DNA of 64,000 nucleotides, taken from the NCBI RefSeq assembly GCF_947500695.1, contig NZ_CANMSS010000001.1, positions 806,001 to 870,000 of the forward strand, given 5' to 3'. Position 1 is the stretch's first letter; every line of letters begins with the position of its first letter. Positions 1 to 9,272 of this stretch are shown piece by piece. A program made the position numbers and the translations under genes. The notes under the pieces are model-generated. The model did not search any database. It worked only from the letters and a program-made list of their open reading frames with translations, and was not told the origin of the DNA. The DNA comes from an uncultured Pseudoteredinibacter sp. (GTDB lineage: Bacteria; Pseudomonadota; Gammaproteobacteria; Pseudomonadales; Cellvibrionaceae).

Positions 1-1461
1 TATTCCCTGCTGATCATCGATGAATGCCACCGCCTCGCACAAGACGACAATTCTCAGTACCGGCAGGTAATCGACACCTTAAAAAGCAGCAACCCTGCTT
101 TGAAGGTGTTGGGATTAACAGCAACCCCTTATCGCCTAGATAGCGGCTGGATATACCAGCAACATCTTAGCGAAAATATCTGGCGCAGTGATGCCGACAC
201 ACCCTTTCAAGCCTGCATTTATGAATTACCACTGCGTTATATGATCGACAATAATTACCTTACTTCTGTTGAGCTGCTAGATGCCCCTGTCGCACTCTAT
301 GACTTTGAACAGTTGCGCCCCAAACAAAGCGGCCTTTTCAGCCCAAGCGATCTCAATTCGGTACTCGATAAAAGTAAACGTGCAACTGCGCGAATTATTG
401 AGCAGGTTTTAAGCTTGAGCGAGCGGCGTGAAGCTGTGATGATTTTTGCGGCAACCGTAGAACACGCCAAAGAAATCATGGGCTATTTGCCCGATGATTG
501 CTCGGCCATTGTGCTGGGCGATATGAAGCAAAAAGCTCGTGATTCGGTGATTCGAGCCTTTAAAAATAAACAGATTAAATATCTGGTTAATGTGGCCGTA
601 CTCACCACAGGTTTTGATGCCCCACATGTTGACACTATTGTGCTGCTTCGCCCAACCGAATCAGTCAGCCTCTATCAGCAAATTATTGGCCGAGGCTTAC
701 GCCTAAGCCCCGGCAAAAAACAATGTTTAGTGCTCGATTATGCCAGCAATGGTCATCGCTTATTTTCCCCTGAAGTGGGCGAAGTAAAACCGAGCGGTGA
801 CAGTGAAGTGATAGAAATCCCCTGCCCAGCCTGCGGCTTTAACAATCATTTTTGGGGCAAGCTTGATGAACAAGGTAACCTACTTGAACACTATGGCCGC
901 CGTTGCCAGGGCTTAATAGAGCAAGCCGAACACAGCGAGAAGCCAAATAGCAAAAAACGCCGCTGCGAGTTTCGCTTTCGTTTTAAAGAGTGCCCTAGCT
1001 GCGGGCAAGAGAATGATATTGCCGCACGCAAATGCCTAAGCTGCGAGCAACTTTTGGTCGATCCTGATGATAAGCTAAAACAGGCCCTAGCCTTACGTGA
1101 CCATATCGTTTTACGTTGCGCAGGCCAAAGCCTAGATGCAGGCCATAAAGATGGCAAAGAGCGTTTAGAGGTCTGTTATCACGATGAAGACGGCAGCGAG
1201 CTTCAGGAGTATTTTTATCTCAGCACAAGCAAACAGCGCTATGCCTGCTGGCTGCATTTTCTAAAACCCCATAAATTACTGCCCGAACACTTCCCCAAGC
1301 GCTGTATTGAAAAACTCAGTGTCAATTATATTTTACAGAGACAGGACCAGCTCAGGTCGCCAGATTTTGTCATTGCTCGCCAGGAAAAACGCTATAGCCA
1401 AGTGATTGAAAAGCTGTTTGACTATGAGGGGCGTTATCGCAAAGCGAACGAAATACACTAG
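1..1461 (+). CDS. radD: DNA repair helicase RadD (YejH), 5' end outside window
   Basis: Superfamily II helicase/ATPase of the RadD (YejH) family, which acts in recombination-linked DNA repair. The frame is open from base 1, so the N-terminal Walker A part lies outside the window. Visible are motif II (IIDECH), motif III (GLTATP), the helicase C lobe with FAATVEHAKEI, motif V (NVAVLTTGFDAPHVD) and motif VI (QIIGRGLRL). A cysteine-rich C-terminal region follows (CPACGF and CPSCGQ...CLSC), typical of RadD zinc-binding domains. Similarity to E. coli RadD is strong to the last residues (KLFDYEGRYR against KVFDYEGRFR). The gene faces the next genes tail to tail. The TTG seen near base 100 is internal, not the start. 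Confidence 0.93.
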   Translation, partial: YSLLIIDECHRLAQDDNSQYRQVIDTLKSSNPALKVLGLTATPYRLDSGWIYQQHLSENIWRSDADTPFQACIYELPLRYMIDNNYLTSVELLDAPVALYDFEQLRPKQSGLFSPSDLNSVLDKSKRATARIIEQVLSLSERREAVMIFAATVEHAKEIMGYLPDDCSAIVLGDMKQKARDSVIRAFKNKQIKYLVNVAVLTTGFDAPHVDTIVLLRPTESVSLYQQIIGRGLRLSPGKKQCLVLDYASNGHRLFSPEVGEVKPSGDSEVIEIPCPACGFNNHFWGKLDEQGNLLEHYGRRCQGLIEQAEHSEKPNSKKRRCEFRFRFKECPSCGQENDIAARKCLSCEQLLVDPDDKLKQALALRDHIVLRCAGQSLDAGHKDGKERLEVCYHDEDGSELQEYFYLSTSKQRYACWLHFLKPHKLLPEHFPKRCIEKLSVNYILQRQDQLRSPDFVIARQEKRYSQVIEKLFDYEGRYRKANEIH

Positions 1462-1488
1462 TGCTGAACAAATAGAGATAAAAGTGTT

Positions 1489-1998
1489 TTAGCGATAAAC
1501 GACTTCAAAGGATTCACAGATTATCGGCATATCCAATGTCGGCCTCTGTCCATAAATAGCCAGCTCACGATGATAATAGGCCCAGTGCACCTGTCGCCAA
1601 TAGGCTAAGCTTTTATCGCCCTCACCTTCAAGCTGGGCGAAACCAGCATCAATCTCAAAATAGGGCCTTACTTCCACTTGGGTCGTTTGAATAATGCATT
1701 GGGCAATACCCGCCCAATTGGTGACAATATTTAAATCACCTACCTCAGGCATAGGCTCACCACTATGTTCCAGCCACCACAACGAACTTGCGGTAGCTCT
1801 TTTGTCGCCAGACAATACCCAGTCAGCACATTCATCGGCATCTTTTGGGTTATCGCAGAAATACCATGCCGGCAATTCCGTTGGCGTTTGATTTATAGAC
1901 TCAAAATAAGCTCGGCTAATGGTTTGAATCGAGGGATGGCTATTATTCATTAGATCAGCGCTGCTTTTGTTATCGTTGTTGAAATGTTTTTTATCCAT
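1489..1998 (-). CDS. ASCH domain-containing protein
   Basis: 169 aa. The sequence from about residue 40 (PAWYFCDNPKDADE, then VLSGDKRATASSLWW) is the signature of ASCH-domain proteins. These have a PUA-like beta-barrel fold thought to bind RNA or modified nucleotides; some relatives hydrolyse N4-acetylcytidine. I cannot assign the substrate. It follows the VOC gene by 8 bases, so the two are probably co-transcribed. The start is uncertain: a second ATG lies 16 codons in, and neither has a good ribosome binding site. Confidence 0.8.
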   Translation of the reverse strand: MDKKHFNNDNKSSADLMNNSHPSIQTISRAYFESINQTPTELPAWYFCDNPKDADECADWVLSGDKRATASSLWWLEHSGEPMPEVGDLNIVTNWAGIAQCIIQTTQVEVRPYFEIDAGFAQLEGEGDKSLAYWRQVHWAYYHRELAIYGQRPTLDMPIICESFEVVYR

Positions 1999-2006
1999 GA
2001 ATACCG

Positions 2007-2387
2007 CTAAGCGGATTTTGCCTTCTCTTCCATCAATGCCAATAGATTACCTTCAGGATCTCTCAAAAACGCCAACCACAGATCGTGATCAGGCATAGCC
2101 GCGGCAAACTCTGGCGCTCTTTCACAATGAACACCGCTATCCTCTAGCGATTGAAACTTGGACTCTATATCGCAAACCTGATAGTACAAAATGGAATTTT
2201 GTCCAGCTTCCCCTGCCCCTTGGGGTTCAGTCAGCATTAAACGACTTGCCCCACATTGCAAAAAGGCCAGCTGATCACTGGGGGCAAACAGAAACTCTAA
2301 ACCAAGCTGATCGCGATAAAAGGTTAAAGCTTCTTTAACATTGGAGACCGTAATTGCGATTTGTCCTATATGGCTGATATCACTCAT
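2007..2387 (-). CDS. VOC family (glyoxalase/dioxygenase-like) protein
   Basis: 126 aa, one vicinal-oxygen-chelate module pair. It shows the first beta-strand with a metal-ligand-type histidine (HIGQIAITVSNV), the YRDQLGLEFLF segment and the closing DPEGNLLALMEE with the last acidic ligand. VOC proteins of this size act as small-molecule lyases, dioxygenases or binding proteins; the sequence does not say which. Located directly upstream of the ASCH gene on the same strand. Confidence 0.85.
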   Translation of the reverse strand: MSDISHIGQIAITVSNVKEALTFYRDQLGLEFLFAPSDQLAFLQCGASRLMLTEPQGAGEAGQNSILYYQVCDIESKFQSLEDSGVHCERAPEFAAAMPDHDLWLAFLRDPEGNLLALMEEKAKSA

Positions 2388-2447
2388 ATCTCTTTCCCAT
2401 CACTTTCCAATCACTTTTACTAAAGTAAAACAACAGAATTCAAAAAT

Positions 2448-2993
2448 TCAAATCAAACCCTGCTTTTGCATCTGCCTTATTCTCGCTTTCACGGATGGCG
2501 CTTCGTCTCGAAGCGCCATTTCGATATAGTCATTCACCTCAGGCCCGTATCTTGGAAAATGATCTGCGAATAAAGCCCAAGCATAATAACTCCAAGCTCG
2601 GACAAATTTATTCTCACAACTTAGAGCGCTTTTTAGTATCCGCTCCCAGCTATCTCTGTATTCTTCGACCAATTCAAAACTCTTAAAGCTCTGCAAAATA
2701 TGTAACAAAGTTTGCCAGTGCGGCTCGTTTTCCAATACAGATAAAATAGAGTGACTTTGCTTTGCCAGTACAATATAGCCATTGTCGCAATGCTGTTTTA
2801 GTAGATGGCTCAATGCATTCTGTAGCTTTATACTCGTGCTAACACTATCAGCCCAATCTTCAAGAACTTTGGCAAAATCGTCATTCGCACTGTAATTGCG
2901 ATAAAGCCCCTCAAGAGCTTCAACAGACTTTCCATCCCAGCGATCGAGGCTAGACAGTATTTCCTCTCTGTATTTGAGCCACTGAGGTTTCAC
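2448..2993 (-). CDS. hypothetical alpha-helical protein (HEAT-like)
   Basis: 181 aa, soluble, no signal peptide. It looks all-helical, with paired helices in the C-terminal half such as RAWSYYAWALFADHFP and EAPSVKARIRQMQKQGLI. Those resemble HEAT/ARM-type units in proteins that scaffold others, though I see no regular repeat register. Function unknown. A 60-base gap separates it from the VOC gene on the same strand. Confidence 0.65.
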   Translation of the reverse strand: MKPQWLKYREEILSSLDRWDGKSVEALEGLYRNYSANDDFAKVLEDWADSVSTSIKLQNALSHLLKQHCDNGYIVLAKQSHSILSVLENEPHWQTLLHILQSFKSFELVEEYRDSWERILKSALSCENKFVRAWSYYAWALFADHFPRYGPEVNDYIEMALRDEAPSVKARIRQMQKQGLI

Positions 2994-3022
2994 GGTTAAT
3001 ACCTATACCTGCCAACGTAGGC

Positions 3023-3889
3023 TTACTGTTCCCGAGGAAACATGGATCTCAAGCCACTTAGCGCCGCCGGGTGATAAACACTTAAGTGTGTTTCATTGGG
3101 CAGTTCTTTAAACACAACTTCAATGCGATCATCTTTTGAGAAGACTTCAGACAATGCTCGACTTGGTTCAACGATACCTTTTTGGCTACTGGCAGCGATA
3201 TAGACTCGCTTCTGACCGGCTTTAGCTTGAGCTTGAGCTTGTTGATTTTTATCCGGCAAGTTTTTATTTAGTCTATCCGCCGAGGTAGAAACCAAGCGTT
3301 CTTTATCCCACCATAGACTAGGATCAACCGCCAGATAACTATCGAATAAACTCGGTTCCTCAAGGAGGGTTTCAATAACGAATAGGCCTGCCAATGACTC
3401 CCCGATGATGGCCGTTTCACCAGATGTACGATATCGCTTATTGATCTCTGGCATCAGCTCATCGCGAATAAAGGCTCTGAATTTATCAGAGCCACCAATA
3501 TTTGGCGCTATTTCTTTGTCTCTTGGATCACTTGTTGGGCCGGTGAGATCGCGCTTTCTTTCGGTGTTTTCTATACCGACCAAGATAAAGGGGCGCATAG
3601 TCCAATTTAGAGCGCCTATTTGTACCAGGCCAGCAATATGAAGAAAGTCCTCTTCTAGACCACCATCAGGCATATATAGCACAGGGTATTTACCCTTTTT
3701 ATTGCGATGATATTCAGACGGGAAATAGATATTTATCCGACGCTGCTCAGCGAGAATATTTGATTTTAGTGTTAAGGCGTCACCAATGCTCAGCGGGCTT
3801 AACTCTGCGGCCAAGCTGAGCTTGCTGAATATGGCCATTAAAACAACCAACAATGTACGTATATATAAATGCCTTCCTAGCTGTCGCAT
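3023..3889 (-). CDS. secreted alpha/beta hydrolase, esterase D/Fes-like
   Basis: 288 aa with an N-terminal signal peptide (hydrophobic residues 12-28, likely cleaved after SLAA). The body is a putative esterase of the PF00756/COG2819 type. It has the oxyanion-loop strand YPVLYMPDGG, nucleophile elbow GESLAGL near residue 166, acid-region AVDPSLWWD, and a late histidine in NETHLSVYHP. Relatives hydrolyse ferric siderophores or acyl esters in the periplasm. A short glutamine/alanine-rich insert (residues 211-220) is odd but probably a loop. A weak Fur-like stretch about 50 bases upstream is too degenerate to claim regulation. Confidence 0.82.
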   Translation of the reverse strand: MRQLGRHLYIRTLLVVLMAIFSKLSLAAELSPLSIGDALTLKSNILAEQRRINIYFPSEYHRNKKGKYPVLYMPDGGLEEDFLHIAGLVQIGALNWTMRPFILVGIENTERKRDLTGPTSDPRDKEIAPNIGGSDKFRAFIRDELMPEINKRYRTSGETAIIGESLAGLFVIETLLEEPSLFDSYLAVDPSLWWDKERLVSTSADRLNKNLPDKNQQAQAQAKAGQKRVYIAASSQKGIVEPSRALSEVFSKDDRIEVVFKELPNETHLSVYHPAALSGLRSMFPREQ

Positions 3890-4062
3890 AGTCGTTTCCT
3901 AGCTTGATTATTATTTATGTATCTTTGTGCTGATTCATTATCTTATCAACGAATAAGGCACTATACAGCTCAAAAACTGCACGGCAGTTTGAGGGATATG
4001 CAGCCTAGAGCCATGTCATGGTGAGGGTGAAGCGTACGGAGCAGTTGAGAGGAGTTGGAGAA

Positions 4063-4092
4063 ATGCCGTGACTGACAAGACAGTCACGGCAT
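4063..4092 (-). terminator. hairpin after korB
   Basis: Perfect 12-bp inverted repeat (ATGCCGTGACTG, 6-base loop) immediately downstream of the korB stop codon. There is no clear U-tract on the minus strand, so it may be a 3'-end stabilising hairpin rather than a classical terminator. Confidence 0.6.
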
Positions 4093-4096
4093 AGGC

Positions 4097-5149
4097 TTAA
4101 CGAAGGCTTTCGTTAATGGCCTGTAAGGCTTTTTCGCCAGGGCATAGCTCAGATTCACCTAAGGTACGCAGAGCCTTTTTACTGGTACCAATGGTTTCAT
4201 GGCAATCTTGCGAATCGGCATCCATATACAGCAAGCCCGTTAAGATCTTATCTTGCGCTTTATAGTCTTTAATTAGCTTTAAAGCACTACGACGATCATT
4301 CACATTCAAATCCGCATCAGCCTTTTGCAAATGCACCACGCTGCCATCATGCAAAGTAACTTCTTGCGCGGTACCAGCACCATAATCTGCGGTGATCTCT
4401 TCACGCATTGGCACAAAATCTACAGTACCAGTAGCGGCTAGGTGATCGCGAACGTGCTCGTAGTTTTTAGTTGAGCCCGGATTATTGTTAAAAGTTACAC
4501 AAGGTGAAATCACATCAATCAATGCAAAACCGCGATGCGAAATAGCGGCCTTAATTAAGGGGATCAACTGATTTTTGTCGCCCGAGAAGCTGCGCGCAAC
4601 AAAAGTCGCCCCTAGCTGCAAAGCAACACTGGCAAGATCAATTGCCTCAAAAGGGTTTGGCTCACCTTTTTTACTGATAGAGCCCACATCGGCCGTGGCC
4701 GAATCCTGCCCTTTGGTCAAACCATAGCAGCCATTATTCTCGACCACGTACATCATGTTCAAATTACGACGTACCGCATGGGTAAACTGCCCCATACCAA
4801 TGGAAGCGGTATCACCATCACCCGAGACACCCACATAGATCATCTCGCGATTGGCCATATTGGCGCCCGTCGCAACCGAAGGCATGCGACCATGTACTGA
4901 GTTAAAACCGTGTGAATTTCCTAGAAAGTAGGTCGGCGTTTTTGAGGAACAACCAATACCTGACATTTTGGCAATATTATGCGGTGGAATCGATAACTCA
5001 AAGATCGACTGCACAATGGCGGCGCTAATAGAATCGTGGCCACAACCTGCACATAGCGTCGAGATCGAACCCTCGTAATTCTTTTTGGTAAAGCCCAACT
5101 CATTAGTGGGCAATTCTGGGTGGCGAAACGCCGGCTTAAAGAAACTCAT
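4097..5149 (-). CDS. korB: 2-oxoacid:ferredoxin oxidoreductase, beta subunit
   Basis: 350 aa. The thiamine-diphosphate-binding subunit of a 2-oxoacid (probably 2-oxoglutarate or pyruvate-type) oxidoreductase. It decarboxylates the oxoacid and passes electrons to ferredoxin while forming an acyl-CoA. Seen: CAGCGHDS near residue 36, the TPP/Mg motif GDGDTASIGMGQF near 109 with ENNGCYGLTKGQ after it, and FNNNPGSTKNY, typical of KorB. It ends the three-gene operon, 12 bases after korA. The exact substrate is not decided by sequence. Confidence 0.9.
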   Translation of the reverse strand: MSFFKPAFRHPELPTNELGFTKKNYEGSISTLCAGCGHDSISAAIVQSIFELSIPPHNIAKMSGIGCSSKTPTYFLGNSHGFNSVHGRMPSVATGANMANREMIYVGVSGDGDTASIGMGQFTHAVRRNLNMMYVVENNGCYGLTKGQDSATADVGSISKKGEPNPFEAIDLASVALQLGATFVARSFSGDKNQLIPLIKAAISHRGFALIDVISPCVTFNNNPGSTKNYEHVRDHLAATGTVDFVPMREEITADYGAGTAQEVTLHDGSVVHLQKADADLNVNDRRSALKLIKDYKAQDKILTGLLYMDADSQDCHETIGTSKKALRTLGESELCPGEKALQAINESLR

Positions 5150-5161
5150 CTTATCTTCCCC

Positions 5162-7021
5162 TTACTGTGCCCGTTTAATAGGTGTAACATTATCGTGCTG
5201 CACTACATCTTTCACTCGCTGAGCAATGGTATCGGCCGTTATCGGCATTCCATCGTAGTGCAAGATCTTGACCAGGGATTTAGGGTTTATTTCACATTCA
5301 TTGACCAGTAGCTGACGCATTTGGGCATCACGATTTTGCTCAATAACAAAAACGGTATCGTGCTCGGCAATAAAATCTTCAACTTCATGATTAAACGGGA
5401 AGGCTTTAATGCGGCAGCTATCGGCAGTGATGCCCTGCTCGGCCAATTTATCAACCGCTTCAAGTGTCGCATCTTTGCTGGTACCGAAATGAATCAAGCC
5501 TACTTTTTTGCCACCTTCTACGCTGATAATTTCAGGTGCCGGGACATAGCTTTTAGCGGTTTCCCATTTATGCAGTAAGCGCTCCATGTTTTTCACATAC
5601 TCGCTGCCATCTTCGGTATACACCGCGTATTCGTCACGCGAGGTGCCACGAGTAAAGAAAGAACCTTTAGTGGGGTGCGTACCTGGATAAGTACGGTATG
5701 GAATACCATCACCATCGACATCTAAGTAGCGACCAAAACGCTCACTCATCGCTTCAAGCTCTTCGGCATTAAATACCTTACCGCGATCGTATTCACGCGC
5801 ATCATCCCAGCTTAATGGCTCAGACAGATTATCGTTCATACCCAGATCAAGATCGGTCAGCATGATGACAGGAGTTTGCAAGCGCTCGGCCAGATCAAAA
5901 GCCTGCGCTGTCATATCAAAGCAATCTTTCGGCGTCGATGGGAACAGCAAGACGTGTTTAGTATCACCGTGGGAAGCATAAGCGGCGGCCACAATATCGG
6001 ATTGCTGTGTACGTGTCGGCATACCGGTAGACGGCCCTGCCCTTTGTACATCTATCAAAACCGTTGGGATTTCCGCGAAATAAGCCAAGCCCAAGAATTC
6101 GCTCATTAAGGAGACGCCAGGCCCAGAAGTTGCGGTAAACGCACGAGCACCATTCCAGCTAGCGCCAATTACCATACCGATTGCGGCTAGTTCATCTTCA
6201 GCCTGTACGATGGCGTAATTTTTCTGGCCACTGGCCGGATCGATACGCATGCGCTTACAGTATTTTTCAAAACCTTCGATTACCGAAGTAGACGGCGTAA
6301 TGGGATACCAGCCTGCTACGGTAGCACCGGCATATACAGCACCTAAGCCACAGGCTGTATTACCGTCCAATAAAATACGATCACCAACATTGTCGCAACG
6401 CTTCACGGTAATGCTACAGGGGCATTCAAAATTGGCCTTGGCGTATTGAAAACCAAGCTCTAAAGCATGCACATTTGGCGCGATTAATTTTTCTTTGCCT
6501 TTAAACTGATCGGCGATCAGGCCCGTTAACACATCGAACTCAATGTCTAGCAGCGCAGCTAAAGCGCCCACATAAATCATGTTTTTAAATAGCTGGCGCT
6601 GACGAGCATCTTTGTATTCATCCATGCAGATCTGCATTAAGGGAATACCGATAAAATTAATATCGTCACGATGTAAACGTAGATCTAATGGTTTGGTATT
6701 GTCATATAAGAAGTAGCCACCAGGGCTCACCTCTTTAACGTCTTTGGCCATGCTTTGCGGGTTTACTGACACCATAAAATCGGTGCCACCGCGACGCCCT
6801 AGATAGCCCTTTTCGCTTACCCGCACTTCATACCAGGTCGGCAAGCCTTGAATATTAGAAGGAAAAATATTCTTAGGGCTCATTGGGATGCCCATTCTAA
6901 AAATGGACTTTGCAAATAAATTATTAGCACTGGCCGAGCCCGTGCCATTTACATTAGCGAACTTAATGACGAAATCATTGACCGCTTCAATGCTTTTTAC
7001 ACCTTTGGCAACTGAACTCAT
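5162..7021 (-). CDS. korA: 2-oxoacid:ferredoxin oxidoreductase, fused gamma-alpha subunit
   Basis: 619 aa. Residues ~1-195 are the gamma domain (NGTGSASANNLFAKS, YLGRRGGTDFMVSVN). Residues ~210-600 are the alpha subunit, with GNTACGLGAVYAGATVAGWY, TSGPGVSLMSEFLGLAYFA and the CoA/substrate-binding stretch QRAGPSTGMPTRTQQSD. This gamma-alpha fusion is the usual two-subunit KorAB arrangement. The start overlaps the upstream oxidoreductase stop by 4 bases (ATGA type), so translation is likely coupled. Works with KorB and the Fe-S flavoprotein encoded just upstream. Confidence 0.92.
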   Translation of the reverse strand: MSSVAKGVKSIEAVNDFVIKFANVNGTGSASANNLFAKSIFRMGIPMSPKNIFPSNIQGLPTWYEVRVSEKGYLGRRGGTDFMVSVNPQSMAKDVKEVSPGGYFLYDNTKPLDLRLHRDDINFIGIPLMQICMDEYKDARQRQLFKNMIYVGALAALLDIEFDVLTGLIADQFKGKEKLIAPNVHALELGFQYAKANFECPCSITVKRCDNVGDRILLDGNTACGLGAVYAGATVAGWYPITPSTSVIEGFEKYCKRMRIDPASGQKNYAIVQAEDELAAIGMVIGASWNGARAFTATSGPGVSLMSEFLGLAYFAEIPTVLIDVQRAGPSTGMPTRTQQSDIVAAAYASHGDTKHVLLFPSTPKDCFDMTAQAFDLAERLQTPVIMLTDLDLGMNDNLSEPLSWDDAREYDRGKVFNAEELEAMSERFGRYLDVDGDGIPYRTYPGTHPTKGSFFTRGTSRDEYAVYTEDGSEYVKNMERLLHKWETAKSYVPAPEIISVEGGKKVGLIHFGTSKDATLEAVDKLAEQGITADSCRIKAFPFNHEVEDFIAEHDTVFVIEQNRDAQMRQLLVNECEINPKSLVKILHYDGMPITADTIAQRVKDVVQHDNVTPIKRAQ

Positions 7022-8811
7022 GATTCCGCTCCTGCTTTGGCCATTTCATAGCTAAATTTCTGCATGTCCCAAGCGGCGGTTGGGCAACGCTCAGCGCACA
7101 AACCACAATGCAAGCAAACGTTTTCGTCTTTTACCATCACGCGTCCGGTTTGCAATTGACCTTCTGATACCAACAGATCCTGAGTCAAATTATTAGCAGG
7201 CACAATGAGCTTCGCTCTTAAAGCGGATTCATCGTCGTCATTGTCAACAAAATTAATGCAATTGGTTGGACAGATATCGGTACAGGCATCGCACTCGATA
7301 CATTTACTCTCGGTAAACACGGTTTGAGCATCACAATTCAAACAACGCTGAGCTTCTGCAAATGCGAGTTGCTCATCGTAGCCAAGCTCTACTTCTAAAA
7401 GACGATCTTTAACTGAAGTAGCCACATCAGCATGGGGAACCGCATAGCGAACATCTTCTACTACGCCATTATCGTAGCTCCACTCATGAATACCCATCTT
7501 CTGGCTTACAAGATTAGTCAAAGCCGAGGGGCGTTCATTCAATACCGACTTGCCATTCAAGAACAGATCGATAGAAACCGCGGCATGGTGGCCCTGCGCA
7601 ACTGCCGTAATAACGTTGGCTGGACCAAAGGCAGCATCACCACCAAAAAATACTTTTGGTAGAGTAGACTGGAAGCTCTCTTCATTGACCACAGGCATAT
7701 CCCACTGGCCAAACTCGATACCCAGATCGCGCTCAACCCATGGGAAGGCATTATCTTGGCCAATGGCGATGCAGACATCGTCACATTCAACAAACACTGG
7801 CTCTTCGCCTAAAGACACTAAACTGCGTTTGCCATTTTCATCGTACTTCGCTTCAACGCGATCAAAACGCATACCCACAAGCTTGCCGTCTTCAACAACA
7901 AACTCTAGCGGCACATGGTTTTCCATCATTGGAATGCCTTCACGCTCGGCATCCTCAATCTCCCACGGCGAAGCTTTCATTTCGCTCTTAGGGCTGCGCA
8001 CAATGACTTTGACTTCGTCTGCACCGATACGCAGTGCAGTACGGCAGCAATCCATGGCGGTATTACCGCCACCTAACACAATTACTTTTTTGCCCACTTT
8101 ATCTGTGTGTTCAAAAGCAACATTAGCCAGCCACTCGATACCTAAGTGAATATTGGCATCACCTTCTTCGCGGCCAGGGATGTTTAGATCACGACCACGT
8201 GGCGCACCCGTACCCACGAACACCGCATCGTACTCTTTGTCGAGAACGGCTTTAAGGCTATCAACATAAGTGTTGAACTGGGTGATAACGCCCATATCAA
8301 GAATGTAATTCACTTCTTGATTTAGCACTTGTTCCGGCAGACGGAAGGAAGGAATCTGGCTGCGCATAAAACCGCCACCAAGCGGCTGATCATCATAAAG
8401 ATGAACATCATAGCCAAGGGGCATCAAATCACGGGCAACCGTCAGTGAAGCTGGGCCACCGCCAATAAGGGCAACTTTTTTACCGTTCTTTTGCTTGGGG
8501 ATCTCTGGCATTCGAGCAGCCACATCTTCATCAAGCTTATTATCTGAAGCTACACGCTTCAGGCGGCAAATAGCCACTGGCTCTTCTTCCACCCGCCCTC
8601 GTCGACAAGCGGGCTCACAGGGTCGATCACAAGTTCGCCCAAGCACACCGGGAAACACATTGGATTCCCAGTTGATCATATAGGCGTCGGTGTAACGGCC
8701 GGCGGCAATTAAACGGATATATTCGGGCACAGGGGTATGCGCCGGACAGGCGTACTGACAGTCCACCACTTTGTGAAAGTGATGACCGTCTTCGGTCTTT
8801 GTAGGCTTCAC
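7018..8811 (-). CDS. GltD-like FAD oxidoreductase with C-terminal 4Fe-4S clusters
   Basis: 597 aa. The N-terminus carries the cysteine cluster of glutamate-synthase small-chain relatives (CQYACPAHTPVPEY, then CDRPCEPACRRG). It is followed by an FAD-binding GGGPASLTVARDL near residue 116 and an NAD(P)-binding GGGNTAMDCCRTALR near 245. The C-terminus adds ferredoxin-type motifs: CLNCD...CIECDACTDICPTNC and CLHCGLCAERCP. It probably transfers electrons between NAD(P)H and the KorAB reaction, acting as the ferredoxin/NAD(P) side of the complex; that role is inferred from the operon. First gene of the operon. Confidence 0.87.
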   Translation of the reverse strand: MKPTKTEDGHHFHKVVDCQYACPAHTPVPEYIRLIAAGRYTDAYMINWESNVFPGVLGRTCDRPCEPACRRGRVEEEPVAICRLKRVASDNKLDEDVAARMPEIPKQKNGKKVALIGGGPASLTVARDLMPLGYDVHLYDDQPLGGGFMRSQIPSFRLPEQVLNQEVNYILDMGVITQFNTYVDSLKAVLDKEYDAVFVGTGAPRGRDLNIPGREEGDANIHLGIEWLANVAFEHTDKVGKKVIVLGGGNTAMDCCRTALRIGADEVKVIVRSPKSEMKASPWEIEDAEREGIPMMENHVPLEFVVEDGKLVGMRFDRVEAKYDENGKRSLVSLGEEPVFVECDDVCIAIGQDNAFPWVERDLGIEFGQWDMPVVNEESFQSTLPKVFFGGDAAFGPANVITAVAQGHHAAVSIDLFLNGKSVLNERPSALTNLVSQKMGIHEWSYDNGVVEDVRYAVPHADVATSVKDRLLEVELGYDEQLAFAEAQRCLNCDAQTVFTESKCIECDACTDICPTNCINFVDNDDDESALRAKLIVPANNLTQDLLVSEGQLQTGRVMVKDENVCLHCGLCAERCPTAAWDMQKFSYEMAKAGAES

Positions 8812-9272
8812 AACACGGTTCCAATTGCTACTGCTTGCGCAGATTCATCATTATTACCCGCTTTTGGCGGGTATGGCTTATGGGGCATTTATTCAGTGGT
8901 TTACCACTCAATTGCCTCTCATTCTTTCTTTTTTATTCTGTTGAATTAGCGTTTGCTTATTCGTTCTTGTAGATGCTAACGCATATTTACTTTACAAGTA
9001 AAGAATATCTACTTGCAGATAAACAAGACAACAGAGCTTTTTCCTGTAATTCGCCGTATTCTAGTAGAAAATGAAGGATATTTGACAGGCCAAATACGCC
9101 AATTAGTAGGTATCCACTACCAACCGTAGCAAATTGTCCAATTAATCTACAGCCAAATAAGCTTCAGTGATAAACGCCTATAAATAGTGGGCTTTTATCG
9201 AGTTTATGGACGAATTGCCGCTAAACTCTATAAAGAGAGACTACATTGCTTAAGACGAGCTAGGGCTGCCAC
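8812..9272. promoter_or_regulatory. divergent intergenic region, kor operon / pilU-like gene
   Basis: 461 bases, AT-rich, no gene seen. It must hold the promoters of both divergent units. On the kor side are two small hairpins (ACCCGC/GCGGGT near 8856 and CAGTGG/CCACT near 8893) that would lie in the leader RNA. At 8990-9003 there is a 6-2-6 palindrome, CTTTACAAGTAAAG, which could be an operator; no regulator can be named. Confidence 0.45.

Noticed and set aside
3890-3990. Fur box upstream of the esterase
   Set aside because: Only half-site similarity; far weaker than the site at 13664.
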